Made by a program: the position numbers and the translations under genes. The notes beneath the pieces are model-generated. The model was not told the origin of the DNA. It searched no databases and worked only from the letters and a program-made list of their open reading frames with translations. From CAVPCY01 sp963770765 (GTDB taxonomy: Bacteria; Actinomycetota; Coriobacteriia; Anaerosomatales; PHET01): a DNA stretch of 64,000 nucleotides. Shown one piece after another: positions 45,041 to 54,037 of the stretch. Location of the stretch: contig CAVYQS010000012.1 in NCBI GenBank assembly GCA_963770765.1, forward strand, positions 434,001-498,000, read 5' to 3'. The stretch's first letter is position 1. The number at the start of each line of letters is the position of its first letter.

Positions 45041-46741
45041 CTACATCCGCTCAGGCGCTCCCACGCCGAGAAGCGCCAGCACGCAGCGCAGCGCCCGCCT
45101 CGTCGCATCGACCGCGTAGAGCCGAGCAGCCCGCAGCTCGGGCTCATCGGTCATGACACGGCACTGCGTGTAGAACTGGTGGAACGCCGAAGCGAGATCC
45201 TCGGCGTAGCGCGTGAGCTTGTACGGCGCCAGGTCGCGCGATGCGATCTCGACCACCTCGCCGAACTCGCCGAGCAGCCGCATGAGCGCGAGCTCGGCGT
45301 CGGCCGTGAGTGGTGAGAGATCGGTGTCAGGCGCTACCAGCGACTCGGCCAGTGCGTCCGCACCCGTCTGCTCGGCATCACCGGCGGCCTTGGCCAGGAT
45401 CGAGCAGATACGGGCGTGGGCGTACTGCACGTAGTAGACGGGGTTGTCGGCAGACTGCTGGCGAGCGAGTTCGATGTCGAAGTCGACCTGCTGATCGGTG
45501 GAACGGCGCAGGAACCAGTAGCGCGCGGCGTCGGCGCCCACCTCGTCGACGAGCTCCTCGAACGTCACCATCTCGCCGGTGCGCTTGCTCATCCGCACGG
45601 CCTCGCCGTTGCGGAAGAGGTTCACGAGCTGGCCGATGACCACGTCGAGCTGACCCTCGTGCCCCAGTGCGGCGACCGCGGCCTTCATGCGAGCCACATA
45701 GCCGTGGTGGTCGGCGCCCCAGATGTTGATGACGCGGTCGAAGCCGCGATCGAACTTGTCCTTGTGGTACGCGATGTCGGCCGCGAAGTACGTGTACTCT
45801 CCGTCGGCCTTGATGAGCACGCGGTCCTTGTCGTCGCCGAAGTCGGTGGAGCGGAACCACAACGCCCCGTCGAGTTCGTAGATGTAGCCGGCGTCGCGCA
45901 GTGCAGCGATCCCCTGCTCGACCTCGGTGGGACCCCCGTCAGGTCCGGACGCATGCAGTGTGCGCTCGGAGAACCAGACGTCGAAGTCGACGCCGAAGTC
46001 ATGCAGCACCCGCTTGAGATGCGCGAGCACCTGCGCGTAGGCGCGCTCCATGAAATGCGCCTCGCGCTTGGCGGCATCGCTGTCGCGCCACACGTCGCCT
46101 TCGTCGACGAAGATCTCGCGAGCGATCTCGGCGATGTAGGCGCCCTGGTACCAGTTGTCCTCGAACGTCACGGTCAGGCCGCACAGCTCCAGATAGCGGG
46201 CGGCCACCGACTTCGCGAAGATGTCCATCTGCACGCCGGCATCGTTGACGTAGAACTCACGCTCCACGCTCCAGCCGGTGTGCGCCAGGATGCGCGCCAT
46301 GGAGTCGCCCAGCGCCGCCCACCTGCCGTGACCCACGTGCATCGGCCCCACGGGGTTCGCCGAGACGAACTCGACCTGCACGCGCTTGCCACCGCCGATG
46401 TCGCTCGCACCGAAACCGAGGTCCGCCTCGCGGGCCTCGCGCAGGATGCGCTGGAGCGCGGGCGGCGCGAGCCGCAGGTTGATGAAGCCGGGGCCGGCGA
46501 TCTCGACGCCCGCGATGTCGGAGCTGTCGGCGATGCGCGCCGCCACGACCTCGGCGACCTGGCGCGGCTGCATGCCCGCCATCTTGGCGCTGCGCAGGGC
46601 CACCGTGGTCGCCCAGTCGCCGTGAGCGGGGTCGCGCGGGCGCTCGAGCCCGGGATCGGGCGTCTCGGAAAGCGGCAGTTCGCCCGCGTCGATGGCCTGC
46701 TGGATCGCTGCGGACACGAGCGCGGAGATGGCGTCTCTCAC
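45041..46741 (-). CDS. argS: Arginyl-tRNA synthetase
   Basis: Class I synthetase that charges tRNA-Arg; 566 residues. The N-terminal Add1 domain is followed by the HIGH motif in NPVGPMHVGHGRWAALGD, the KMSKS-equivalent MSKRTGEMV and the DALR anticodon-binding domain at the C-terminus (LTRYAEDLASAFHQFYTQCRV). The GTG start at 46741 (VRDAISALVSAAI) is chosen from the family N-terminus; its ribosome-binding site (GAAGGG) is rather far. The lysA unit lies downstream, giving the argS-lysA order seen in Actinobacteria. Confidence 0.95.
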   Translation of the reverse strand: MRDAISALVSAAIQQAIDAGELPLSETPDPGLERPRDPAHGDWATTVALRSAKMAGMQPRQVAEVVAARIADSSDIAGVEIAGPGFINLRLAPPALQRILREAREADLGFGASDIGGGKRVQVEFVSANPVGPMHVGHGRWAALGDSMARILAHTGWSVEREFYVNDAGVQMDIFAKSVAARYLELCGLTVTFEDNWYQGAYIAEIAREIFVDEGDVWRDSDAAKREAHFMERAYAQVLAHLKRVLHDFGVDFDVWFSERTLHASGPDGGPTEVEQGIAALRDAGYIYELDGALWFRSTDFGDDKDRVLIKADGEYTYFAADIAYHKDKFDRGFDRVINIWGADHHGYVARMKAAVAALGHEGQLDVVIGQLVNLFRNGEAVRMSKRTGEMVTFEELVDEVGADAARYWFLRRSTDQQVDFDIELARQQSADNPVYYVQYAHARICSILAKAAGDAEQTGADALAESLVAPDTDLSPLTADAELALMRLLGEFGEVVEIASRDLAPYKLTRYAEDLASAFHQFYTQCRVMTDEPELRAARLYAVDATRRALRCVLALLGVGAPERM

Positions 46742-46869
46742 TGGATGAAACCCTTCGGCGATACGTGCGAAGTGTGACCAGCAAGGATACCTGATGCGCG
46801 GTTTGGCGGGCAAAGAGGCGGGCGAAGGGAATCATCTCCGTACACTCGACACCCCGAACAGGAGCCTCC

Positions 46870-47802
46870 GTGAACGACACGACCCCCACCTCGCCCATCT
46901 ACGACGTCGCCATCATCGGAGCGGGCCCGGCGGGCCTGACCGCAGCCATGTACGCCGGGCGCCAGGGGCTCAGGGCGGCGGTCGTCGCCGGGTCGATCGG
47001 CGGGCAGATGCTGTGGGCGCACCGGGTCGAGAACTTCATCGGCTGGAACCCCATCAGCGGTGCCGACCTGCTCGTGAAGTTCCGGGAGCACGTGAGCCGT
47101 TTCGACGTCGAATGTCACGAAGGCAACCTCGTCAACGCCATCGTCCCCGAAGCCGACGGCTTCACCGTGTTCTCCCGAGAAGGGCTATCGCTTCCGGCCC
47201 GCGCCGTCATCATCGCGACCGGCAAGGCTCCCAACCGCCTCTCGATCCCGGGCGAGCAGGAACTCGTGGGCAAAGGCGTCTCGTACTGCGCGACCTGCGA
47301 TGCCGCGTTCTTCACCGACAAGGACGTCGTCGTGATCGGTCCGGGCGAGGCCGCCGCAGACGCCGCGCTGCAGCTGCGTGCTCTCGGCAGTGGCCGAGTG
47401 ACGCTCGTCAACCGGCGCCCGGTCGTCGCGCCTCAACCGGTGCTCGACAAGATGGCCGCCGACGACGGGATCGAAACGCTGCACGCCGTCACACCGGTGC
47501 GCATCGAGGGCTCGGCGCATGTTGAGGCGCTCGTGGTCTCATCGGCAGGCGGAGAGCGGCGCATCGAAGCCGAAGGCGTCTTCATCGAGATGGGATCGAT
47601 CACCGCCGACGAGTTCGCGATGGGACTCGTGGAGGTCAACGACCGCGGCGAGATCGTGATCGACAAGTCAGGCGCCACGAGCACGCCCGGCGTCTACGCG
47701 GCGGGCGACGTCACCGATGAGTTCGGCAAGCAGATCATCACCGCCGCTGGCCAAGGCGCCCGTGCCGCGATGGCGGTAGCGCGCGACCTCAAGCGTCGGT
47801 AG
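46870..47802 (+). CDS. Thioredoxin reductase-like FAD/NAD(P) disulfide oxidoreductase
   Basis: A 310-residue low-molecular-weight thioredoxin-reductase-fold enzyme. FAD motif IIGAGPAGLTAAMYAGRQG near residue 15, redox Cys pair in SYCATCDAAFF, and the second FAD segment PGVYAAGDVTD. The expected NADPH motif GxGxxA is altered: it reads VVVIGPGEAAADAALQL, so pyridine nucleotide or another donor (ferredoxin- or flavin-dependent types exist) is uncertain. The GTG start has AGGAG upstream. No thioredoxin gene is adjacent. It is divergent from argS and its end overlaps the convergent CreD-like gene by 14 bases. Confidence 0.88.
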   Translation: MNDTTPTSPIYDVAIIGAGPAGLTAAMYAGRQGLRAAVVAGSIGGQMLWAHRVENFIGWNPISGADLLVKFREHVSRFDVECHEGNLVNAIVPEADGFTVFSREGLSLPARAVIIATGKAPNRLSIPGEQELVGKGVSYCATCDAAFFTDKDVVVIGPGEAAADAALQLRALGSGRVTLVNRRPVVAPQPVLDKMAADDGIETLHAVTPVRIEGSAHVEALVVSSAGGERRIEAEGVFIEMGSITADEFAMGLVEVNDRGEIVIDKSGATSTPGVYAAGDVTDEFGKQIITAAGQGARAAMAVARDLKRR

Positions 47803-48973
47803 GTGGCTTGGGCGCGAAGACCGTCTCCCAGTCGACGTGCGCGGTCTTGAACATGAAGTACGCCAAGGTGAGCACCGAGCCTATCGTGATCGCCAGGCCG
47901 GTGTAGCCCTCGAAGAAGAACGAGTACGCGAACAGGATCAGGAACACGAGCTGGCTGACGGCGATCTCAAGGAGCGCTCGGCTGCGTCCGACCACGACCC
48001 GCAAGTAGCCGACGACGAGCGCGATCGACGTGAGCGACGCGATCACGAAGGCCAGATTGATGTCCACGCGGTCGGCCAGGTACGCGAGCAGCAGGTCGAA
48101 CGCGAAGAACGCGGCCGCGAGGAAGCCGTAGTGGACCGGGTGCAAGCGCACGCCTCGCGTCGCCGTGAGCAGCACGAGTGCCGCGAAGAAGAACAGCAGC
48201 GACACCGGAGCGAAGAAGGTGATCCGAGATACGAGCGGACCGGGATTGAGCGGCGTGGGCATCACGATGCCGATGCTGCGACCACTCACCACGCTGTCGT
48301 AGGCCCACACCAGCTTCCAGCCCGAGCCGGTACGCTCGGTGCTGGTGGGCGACGCGCCGTCCTGCGGGTAGTCGATGTCCTCGAAGTCGGTCGTCATCGT
48401 CAGCGTGAAGTCCCGCACCACGCCCACGCCGTCGGGGCTGGGGCGGTACGCCCACGAGTCCATACCGTTGGTCCGGTACGCCGTCTCGACCGAGGCACGG
48501 CCCTGCGCGGGCAGGTCGAAGCGCGCGATCGCGCTACCGCCGGCATAGGAGATGTCAGCCTCACGACCGTCGACCCTGACGACGAACCCGTCGTAGATGC
48601 CGTCCGGTTCCGGGAACGGGAACGTCAGCGTGACCGTCTGCGATGTCTCGGTGGTGTTCGAGAGCCGGTACGTCGCCGAGAAGTCGACCACGTAGGTCGA
48701 GTACCACATCAGTCCCTTTCGGCGCTGATCGAGTTCGAGGTCGGCGGTGACATCGCTCCCCACGAGATCGACCGTGGAGTCCTGCCCGCCGTTTCTCACC
48801 GTGAACGTGGGTGCGAGCTGGGTCTGCGGGGCGCCCCACAGGCCGCTCACCTCATCCCCCAGTCTGCCCGAGAAGCTGTCGGTGCGGATCTGGACCGACC
48901 CCGCGAGCGCGAACCACGCGACGGTGGCGAGCGTGAGGATCACGGCGATCGCGAACAGCTTCTTGCCCGACAT
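47789..48973 (-). CDS. CreD-like inner membrane protein
   Basis: A 394-residue membrane protein. One membrane segment near residues 5-25 is followed by an extracytoplasmic beta-rich domain (about 26-255) and five to six membrane helices to the C-terminus. This shape (anchor, beta domain, helical bundle) resembles CreD/colicin E2 tolerance-type proteins, but motif evidence is weak, so the family name is tentative. The ATG at 48973 with GGGGAG upstream is preferred over a longer reading. Role unknown. Confidence 0.6.
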   Translation of the reverse strand: MSGKKLFAIAVILTLATVAWFALAGSVQIRTDSFSGRLGDEVSGLWGAPQTQLAPTFTVRNGGQDSTVDLVGSDVTADLELDQRRKGLMWYSTYVVDFSATYRLSNTTETSQTVTLTFPFPEPDGIYDGFVVRVDGREADISYAGGSAIARFDLPAQGRASVETAYRTNGMDSWAYRPSPDGVGVVRDFTLTMTTDFEDIDYPQDGASPTSTERTGSGWKLVWAYDSVVSGRSIGIVMPTPLNPGPLVSRITFFAPVSLLFFFAALVLLTATRGVRLHPVHYGFLAAAFFAFDLLLAYLADRVDINLAFVIASLTSIALVVGYLRVVVGRSRALLEIAVSQLVFLILFAYSFFFEGYTGLAITIGSVLTLAYFMFKTAHVDWETVFAPKPPTDA

Positions 48974-49145
48974 GGCGACTCCCCTTCGAGACGGTCTTCT
49001 CGGCGAAACGGCCGGTGCGACGCACGACACCCGCCACGCCTGATCCAGCATCGTCTCCCAGGGAGTCGCGCGGGCGCCTTCGTTACCCTGCGGTAGCCCG
49101 CCGAGGACGTGGCGTCACCCGCCCGTCACGATCGCGCCGCGACGT

Positions 49146-49613
49146 CTACTTGTGGTACGGCTCGTTGCGAGCGATCCGGAAGGCCCGGTAGACCTGCTCG
49201 AGCAGCACGACGCGCGCGAGGTTGTGGGGCAGCGTCATCGCGCCCAGCGACAGCCGCTCGTGGGCGCGCGCGAGCGCCTCGGCCGACAAGCCGTGAGAGC
49301 CGCCGATCACGAACGCGACACTGCTGGTGCCCTCGAGCCCGAGCGCCGAGAGCCGCGCCGAGAAGGCCTCGCTCGAGAGCTGTCGGCCGCCGATCTCGAG
49401 CGTCACGACGTGCGCGCCGGGCGGCAATGCCTTGCAGATGTCGGCGCCCTCATCGGCGACGGCTTTGGCCTCGCCACCTCTACCGGGGTCGCGGTCGGCT
49501 ATCTCGACGACGCGGACATCCGCGTAGGCGCCCAGCCGCTTGAGGTACTCATCGGCGGCTTCGCGCCAGAAGCGCTCCTTGAGGCGACCCACCGCGATGA
49601 CGGTGATGCGCAC
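49146..49613 (-). CDS. rlmH: 23S rRNA (pseudouridine-1915 N3) methyltransferase
   Basis: SPOUT-fold methyltransferase that modifies helix 69 of 23S rRNA; 155 residues, the family length. It begins with ITVIAVGRLKERFWREAADEY and shows the knot motif SVAFVIGGSHGLSAE, LSLGAMTLPHNLARVVLLEQ and the C-terminal RNEPYHK that ends nearly all RlmH proteins. It sits seven bases downstream of the HtrA stop and is probably co-transcribed with it. Confidence 0.96.
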   Translation of the reverse strand: MRITVIAVGRLKERFWREAADEYLKRLGAYADVRVVEIADRDPGRGGEAKAVADEGADICKALPPGAHVVTLEIGGRQLSSEAFSARLSALGLEGTSSVAFVIGGSHGLSAEALARAHERLSLGAMTLPHNLARVVLLEQVYRAFRIARNEPYHK

Positions 49614-49620
49614 GCGCGCT

Positions 49621-51066
49621 CTACTGCCGGTCGGCGTCTGAGCCGAGCGTCACTTCGAAGGTGCGCCGCGTGTCGTCGCGCACGACCTCGACGGTGACCG
49701 CATCGCCGACCTTGTTCTCGCGCACCGCCGCGAAGACGTCCTCGACGCCCGTGATCTCGCGTTCGCCGACGCGCACGATGATGTCGCCGCGCTCCATCCC
49801 GGCTGTCTCGGCCGGCGACGCCGGCTGCACGAAGCGTACGAGGGCGCCGCTCTTGACCGGCAGGCCGAACTGCGCGGCGATGTTCTCGTCGACCGTCTCG
49901 GTGCTCACACCGATATAGGGGTGCGACGCCCGCCCCGTGTCTATGAGCTGACCGGCGATGTCGATGGCGAAGTCGACCGGTATCGCGAAGCCGACACCCG
50001 CCGAGGAGCCCGAGGTCGACTGAATGAGCGTGTTGATCCCCACCAGCTTGCCGGTCGCATCGACGAGCGCGCCGCCCGAGTTGCCCGGGTTGATCGCCGC
50101 ATCGGTCTGGATCAGGTTCGTGTACGTGGTCAGGTCGGCGGTCTGACCGTCGTCGACGAGCGAGGAGCGGTTGAGCGCCGAGATGATGCCCACGGTGACG
50201 GTCTTCTCGAGGCCGAACGGGCTGCCCACCGCCATGACGTACTGCCCGACACGCAGCCCCTTCGAGGTGCCGATGTCGGCTGCGGGATACCCCGAGCCTT
50301 CGATCTTGAGCACCGCGAGGTCACTCGAGGGGTCGGTCCCCACGACGGTCGCGGGCACGTCGGTCACCCCCACCGTGACGACGATCTGGTCGGCTCCTTC
50401 GATCACGTGGTTGTTCGTGATGATGTAACCGTCCTCGCGTATGATCACGCCCGAGCCGTTGCCCACTTCGCGCACGAACGACTGGCCGGTGAAGGGGTCG
50501 AAACCCTCCTGGCGGATGGTGATGTTCGCGACCGACGGCACCACCTTCGACGCGACCGCCTCGGAGACCTCGGCCATGTTGTTGCCGGTGTTGATGGTGA
50601 TGGGGCGGTCCGCGACGGTCGTTGCGGTCGACTCGGCGATGGGCCTGATCGGCTGCGAGCCGGGAAGTAGGCCGAGCGACCAGATGACTCCCACCGCGAC
50701 GAAGATCCCGCCGACGACCGCTCCGATCGCGGCCGACGTGACGACCATCGCGCTGGACCAGCGACGTTGGACCGCCGGCTCCTCGCACGGTTCGTCGCCA
50801 TCGCCCGTGTAATCGCAGACGGGCAAGACGCCCTCGGTGGTGGTGATATCCGGGAGGTGGGCCTCGATGTCGCTGAGGTGCGTGTCGGGATCCGCGGTCC
50901 ACGCGACCGCCTCGCCCTCGACACCCGCGGGCTCCGGTTCGTCGTGGACGTGCCAATCCGTCGCTTCGACCTCCGCCGAGACCCGTGCCGCGCGCTCGGC
51001 TTCAGGGGACATCGGCGCGCCCGAGGGCTGCCCGGGCGTCACGGCGTCACTGGATTCGTCGACCAT
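49621..51066 (-). CDS. HtrA/DegP family membrane-anchored serine protease with PDZ domain
   Basis: Envelope quality-control protease; 481 residues. The first 105 residues are acidic, cytoplasmic and low complexity (with two Cys near 84 and 94), then one membrane helix at about 106-130. The trypsin-like domain has the full triad: His220 in TNNHVIEG, Asp249 in SSDLAVL, Ser330 in PGNSGGAL. A C-terminal PDZ domain (about 385-475) contains GALVRFVQPASPAETAGMERGD. The ATG at 51066 is chosen from an AGGTGA upstream. Actinobacterial HtrA proteins share this topology. Confidence 0.93.
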   Translation of the reverse strand: MVDESSDAVTPGQPSGAPMSPEAERAARVSAEVEATDWHVHDEPEPAGVEGEAVAWTADPDTHLSDIEAHLPDITTTEGVLPVCDYTGDGDEPCEEPAVQRRWSSAMVVTSAAIGAVVGGIFVAVGVIWSLGLLPGSQPIRPIAESTATTVADRPITINTGNNMAEVSEAVASKVVPSVANITIRQEGFDPFTGQSFVREVGNGSGVIIREDGYIITNNHVIEGADQIVVTVGVTDVPATVVGTDPSSDLAVLKIEGSGYPAADIGTSKGLRVGQYVMAVGSPFGLEKTVTVGIISALNRSSLVDDGQTADLTTYTNLIQTDAAINPGNSGGALVDATGKLVGINTLIQSTSGSSAGVGFAIPVDFAIDIAGQLIDTGRASHPYIGVSTETVDENIAAQFGLPVKSGALVRFVQPASPAETAGMERGDIIVRVGEREITGVEDVFAAVRENKVGDAVTVEVVRDDTRRTFEVTLGSDADRQ

Positions 51067-51209
51067 CTGCTCTCTCACCTCTGAATCATGCCTGCGTAGC
51101 GTTACATCTACCGCTCCCATAAGCAACGGTACTGCCGCCGACCTCAGAGTGATACAGCGTCCACGAAAACACCACGTCAGTGAGCGCGAATGCGGAGTGC
51201 CGAGCGAAG

Positions 51210-52577
51210 CTACTGGACGCCGAGCCAGGCCAGGGCGGGGCCGCCTGCGACACCCAGTGCGACCGTGATGGCCACCACGACCGCCACGGCGACGGCCGAG
51301 CGCGGCTCGAAGGACGTCTCGGTGACTTCGACGCCCTCAGGCTCGTCGAAGAACGCTGCGCGCACGATGCGGAGGTAGTAGCCGGCCGACACGACGCTCA
51401 TCAGCACGGCGACGATCACCCAGGTGACCTGGCCGGCGGTGATCGCCGCGGCGAACAGGTACAACTTGCCGAAGAAGCCGGCGAGCGGAGGGATCCCCAC
51501 GAGCGACATCAGCATGACGACCATCATCCACGCGGAAGCGATGCGGCGCTTGGCGAGCCCGGCGAAGTCCGACAGTGCCGGGCCCTGCTCGGCGGCGACC
51601 AGCATGATCCCCATCGACGGCACGGCGTAGGCCACCGAGTAGAACACCGCGGCAAGGTAGCCCGCCGGGCTGAGAGCCGACACGGCCAGGAGCAGGTAGC
51701 CCGTGTGTGCCACACCCGAGTACGCCATCATGCGGCGCACATCGGTCTGAGTGAGCGCGGCGAGGTTACCCAGCACCATCGAGGCCACGGCAGCGATGAG
51801 CAACAGCGGTGCGACGACCGGAGCCGTGGGAGCGACCGCGATCGTGAGGCGCACGATGGCGACCGCACCGGCGACCTTGGGGACGGTGGACACGAACGCG
51901 ACGGTCCACGGCTCGGCGCCCTCGTAGGCATCCGGCGCCCAGTAGTGGAAGGGCGCGGCCGACAGCTTCGCGAAGAGGCCCACGAACGTGAGGATGACCG
52001 CCAGCAGCCCCAGCGTTCCGGCCGCGCTGAGGTCGATGGCGTCGAAGCGCGTGGTGCCGGACACCCCGTACAGGAACGACATGCCGTAGAGCATCACGAG
52101 CGACGTGAGCATCGACAGCAGGAAGTACTTGAGCGCACCCTCGAGGCCATTGAGCCGCATGCGGCGATAGCCGATGAGCACGTAGGCGGGCATCGTGGCG
52201 AGTTCGAGCGCGAGAACGAGCGTGACCATCTCGGCGGCCTCGGCCATCAGCATCGCGCCGATCGCCGAGAAGAGCGCCAGAGCCACCGCCTCGCGGATGC
52301 GGCCCTCGCCCCGGCCGGCGGTCCACAGCAGCCACACCGCTGCCAGCACCGCGATCGCGGTCCTGACGAAGCGGGCGGGTCCGTCGTAGACGAGCAGACC
52401 GCCGAAGAGCGATCCACCGGCGGGCAGCAACGCGGCGTATGCCGCCGACGCCAGCGCGAACGCGGTACCGACGTAGGCCGAACCGCGGTCACCCCCGGGA
52501 AGGCGCTCCGCGAACAGTGCCCACGCCACAGCCGCGAGGAGCAGGAGCTCCGGGACTATGAGGAGATAGTCGGCCAC
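51210..52577 (-). CDS. nuoN: NADH-quinone oxidoreductase (complex I) subunit N
   Basis: Antiporter-like proton-pumping membrane subunit, 455 residues with about 14 hydrophobic helices. The broken-helix region around GLFAKLSAAPFHYWAPDAYEGA carries the conserved Lys and His, and the FLLSMLTSLVMLYGMS segment is typical. The start is GTG at 52577, immediately after the nuoM stop. It is the last gene of the nuo operon, and the reading frame is intact. Confidence 0.94.
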   Translation of the reverse strand: MADYLLIVPELLLLAAVAWALFAERLPGGDRGSAYVGTAFALASAAYAALLPAGGSLFGGLLVYDGPARFVRTAIAVLAAVWLLWTAGRGEGRIREAVALALFSAIGAMLMAEAAEMVTLVLALELATMPAYVLIGYRRMRLNGLEGALKYFLLSMLTSLVMLYGMSFLYGVSGTTRFDAIDLSAAGTLGLLAVILTFVGLFAKLSAAPFHYWAPDAYEGAEPWTVAFVSTVPKVAGAVAIVRLTIAVAPTAPVVAPLLLIAAVASMVLGNLAALTQTDVRRMMAYSGVAHTGYLLLAVSALSPAGYLAAVFYSVAYAVPSMGIMLVAAEQGPALSDFAGLAKRRIASAWMMVVMLMSLVGIPPLAGFFGKLYLFAAAITAGQVTWVIVAVLMSVVSAGYYLRIVRAAFFDEPEGVEVTETSFEPRSAVAVAVVVAITVALGVAGGPALAWLGVQ

Positions 52578-54036
52578 TTAGGCACCCAGCACTTTCGACA
52601 GTGCCTGCATGACGGGATCGGTGTACTGCAGCAGTGCAGACCAGTAGATGCCGATGACGGCGATCAGCACGATGAGCGGCGCGACCGTGATGATCTCGCG
52701 CACGGTGATATCGGGCTGATCGGCGACGATCTGGCTCGGCTGGCCCAGCACCACCCGCTGCAGCATCCACAGCATGTACGCGGCGCCCAGAAGCACTCCC
52801 ACCGAACCCAGGACCACCAGCCACGGTGCGATCACCGTGGACTGCCATGCGCCGAGCAACGACAGGAACTCTCCCACGAAGCCCGACAACCCCGGCAGGC
52901 CCATGCTCGCGAACGACGCGAACGCGAAGAGCCCGGCGATCACGGGCACCTGGCCGGCGAGCCCGGACAGGTCGGCGATCTGGCGTGTGTGGGTGCGCTC
53001 GTAGACCATTCCCACCATCAGGAAGAGCATGCCGGTGATGAGCCCGTGGCTGATGTTGACGGCCATCGCCCCGTTGAGTCCCGCAGCGGTTCCCGCACGC
53101 GATGCCGAGCATCGCGAAGCCCATGTGCGAGACCGACGAGTACGCGACGAGCTTCTTGACGTCGGTCTGGGCGAAGGCTGTGGCCGCGCCGTAGATGATC
53201 GAGATGACGGCGAGGACCGCGATGAACACCTGCCAGTCGGCGAAGCCCTGCGGCAGGATGGGAAGCGATATCCGCAAGAAGCCGTAGGTCCCCATCTTGA
53301 GCATGATGCCGGCGAGCAGCACCGAAGCCGCGGTGGGCGCCTCGACGTGCGCGTCGGGCAGCCACGTGTGCAGCGGGAAGACAGGCACCTTCACGGCGAA
53401 GCCGAGGAAGAACGCGAGGAAGACCCACCACTGGAAGCCGGAGGGCAGCATCGGTCCGACCTTGGCGAGCTCGACGAGGTCGAACGTCCCGGTCTGGAGG
53501 AACAGCGCGACCACGCCCACGAGCATGAACACCGAGCCCAGCAACGTGTAGAGGAAGAACTTGATCGAGGCGTACTCCCGACGCGGGCCGCCCCACTGAG
53601 CGATCAGGAAGTACATGGGCACGAGCACGAGTTCCCAGAACACGTAGAAGAGCACGAAATCGAGCGCCGCGAACACGCCGTTCATCCCCACCTGCAGGAG
53701 CAGCAGCATCGCGAAGTAGAACGCCGGCTTCTTGTCGATCTTCCAGCTCGCGATGACGGCGAGGAAGGTGAGCAGCGCCGACAGCGCGATCAGCGGCATG
53801 GAGATGCCGTCGACCGCGAGGTAGTACTGGATGCCGACCTGAGGCACCCACGGGAACTGCTCGGCGAACTGCATCCCGCCGGCGGGGTCGAAGCGCGCCA
53901 CCATCACCACCGCGAGTGCGAGGTCAGCGCCGGTGACGGCGAGCGCGATCCATTTCGCGAGTTCACCTCGGCTCTTGGGCAGCAGCGCGCAGGCGAGTAC
54001 ACCTACGAGCGGCAGGAAGATGATCAGGCTGAGCAC
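52578..54036 (-). CDS. nuoM: Complex I subunit M (one extra base)
   Basis: Antiporter-like membrane subunit, about 485 residues if repaired. It shows YYLAVDGISMPLIALSALL, FYVFWELVLVPMYFLIAQWGG and FPLHTWLPDAHVEAPTAASVLLAGIMLKMG with the key Lys and Glu. Near 53091 one extra base after MLGIACG breaks the frame; dropping it gives TAAGLNGAMAVNISHGLITGMLF and normal sequence to the end. The start is GTG at 54036 with AAGGGGGG upstream, one base after the nuoL stop. Taken at face value the break would truncate a core pump subunit. Confidence 0.9.
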
Positions 54037-54037
54037 G

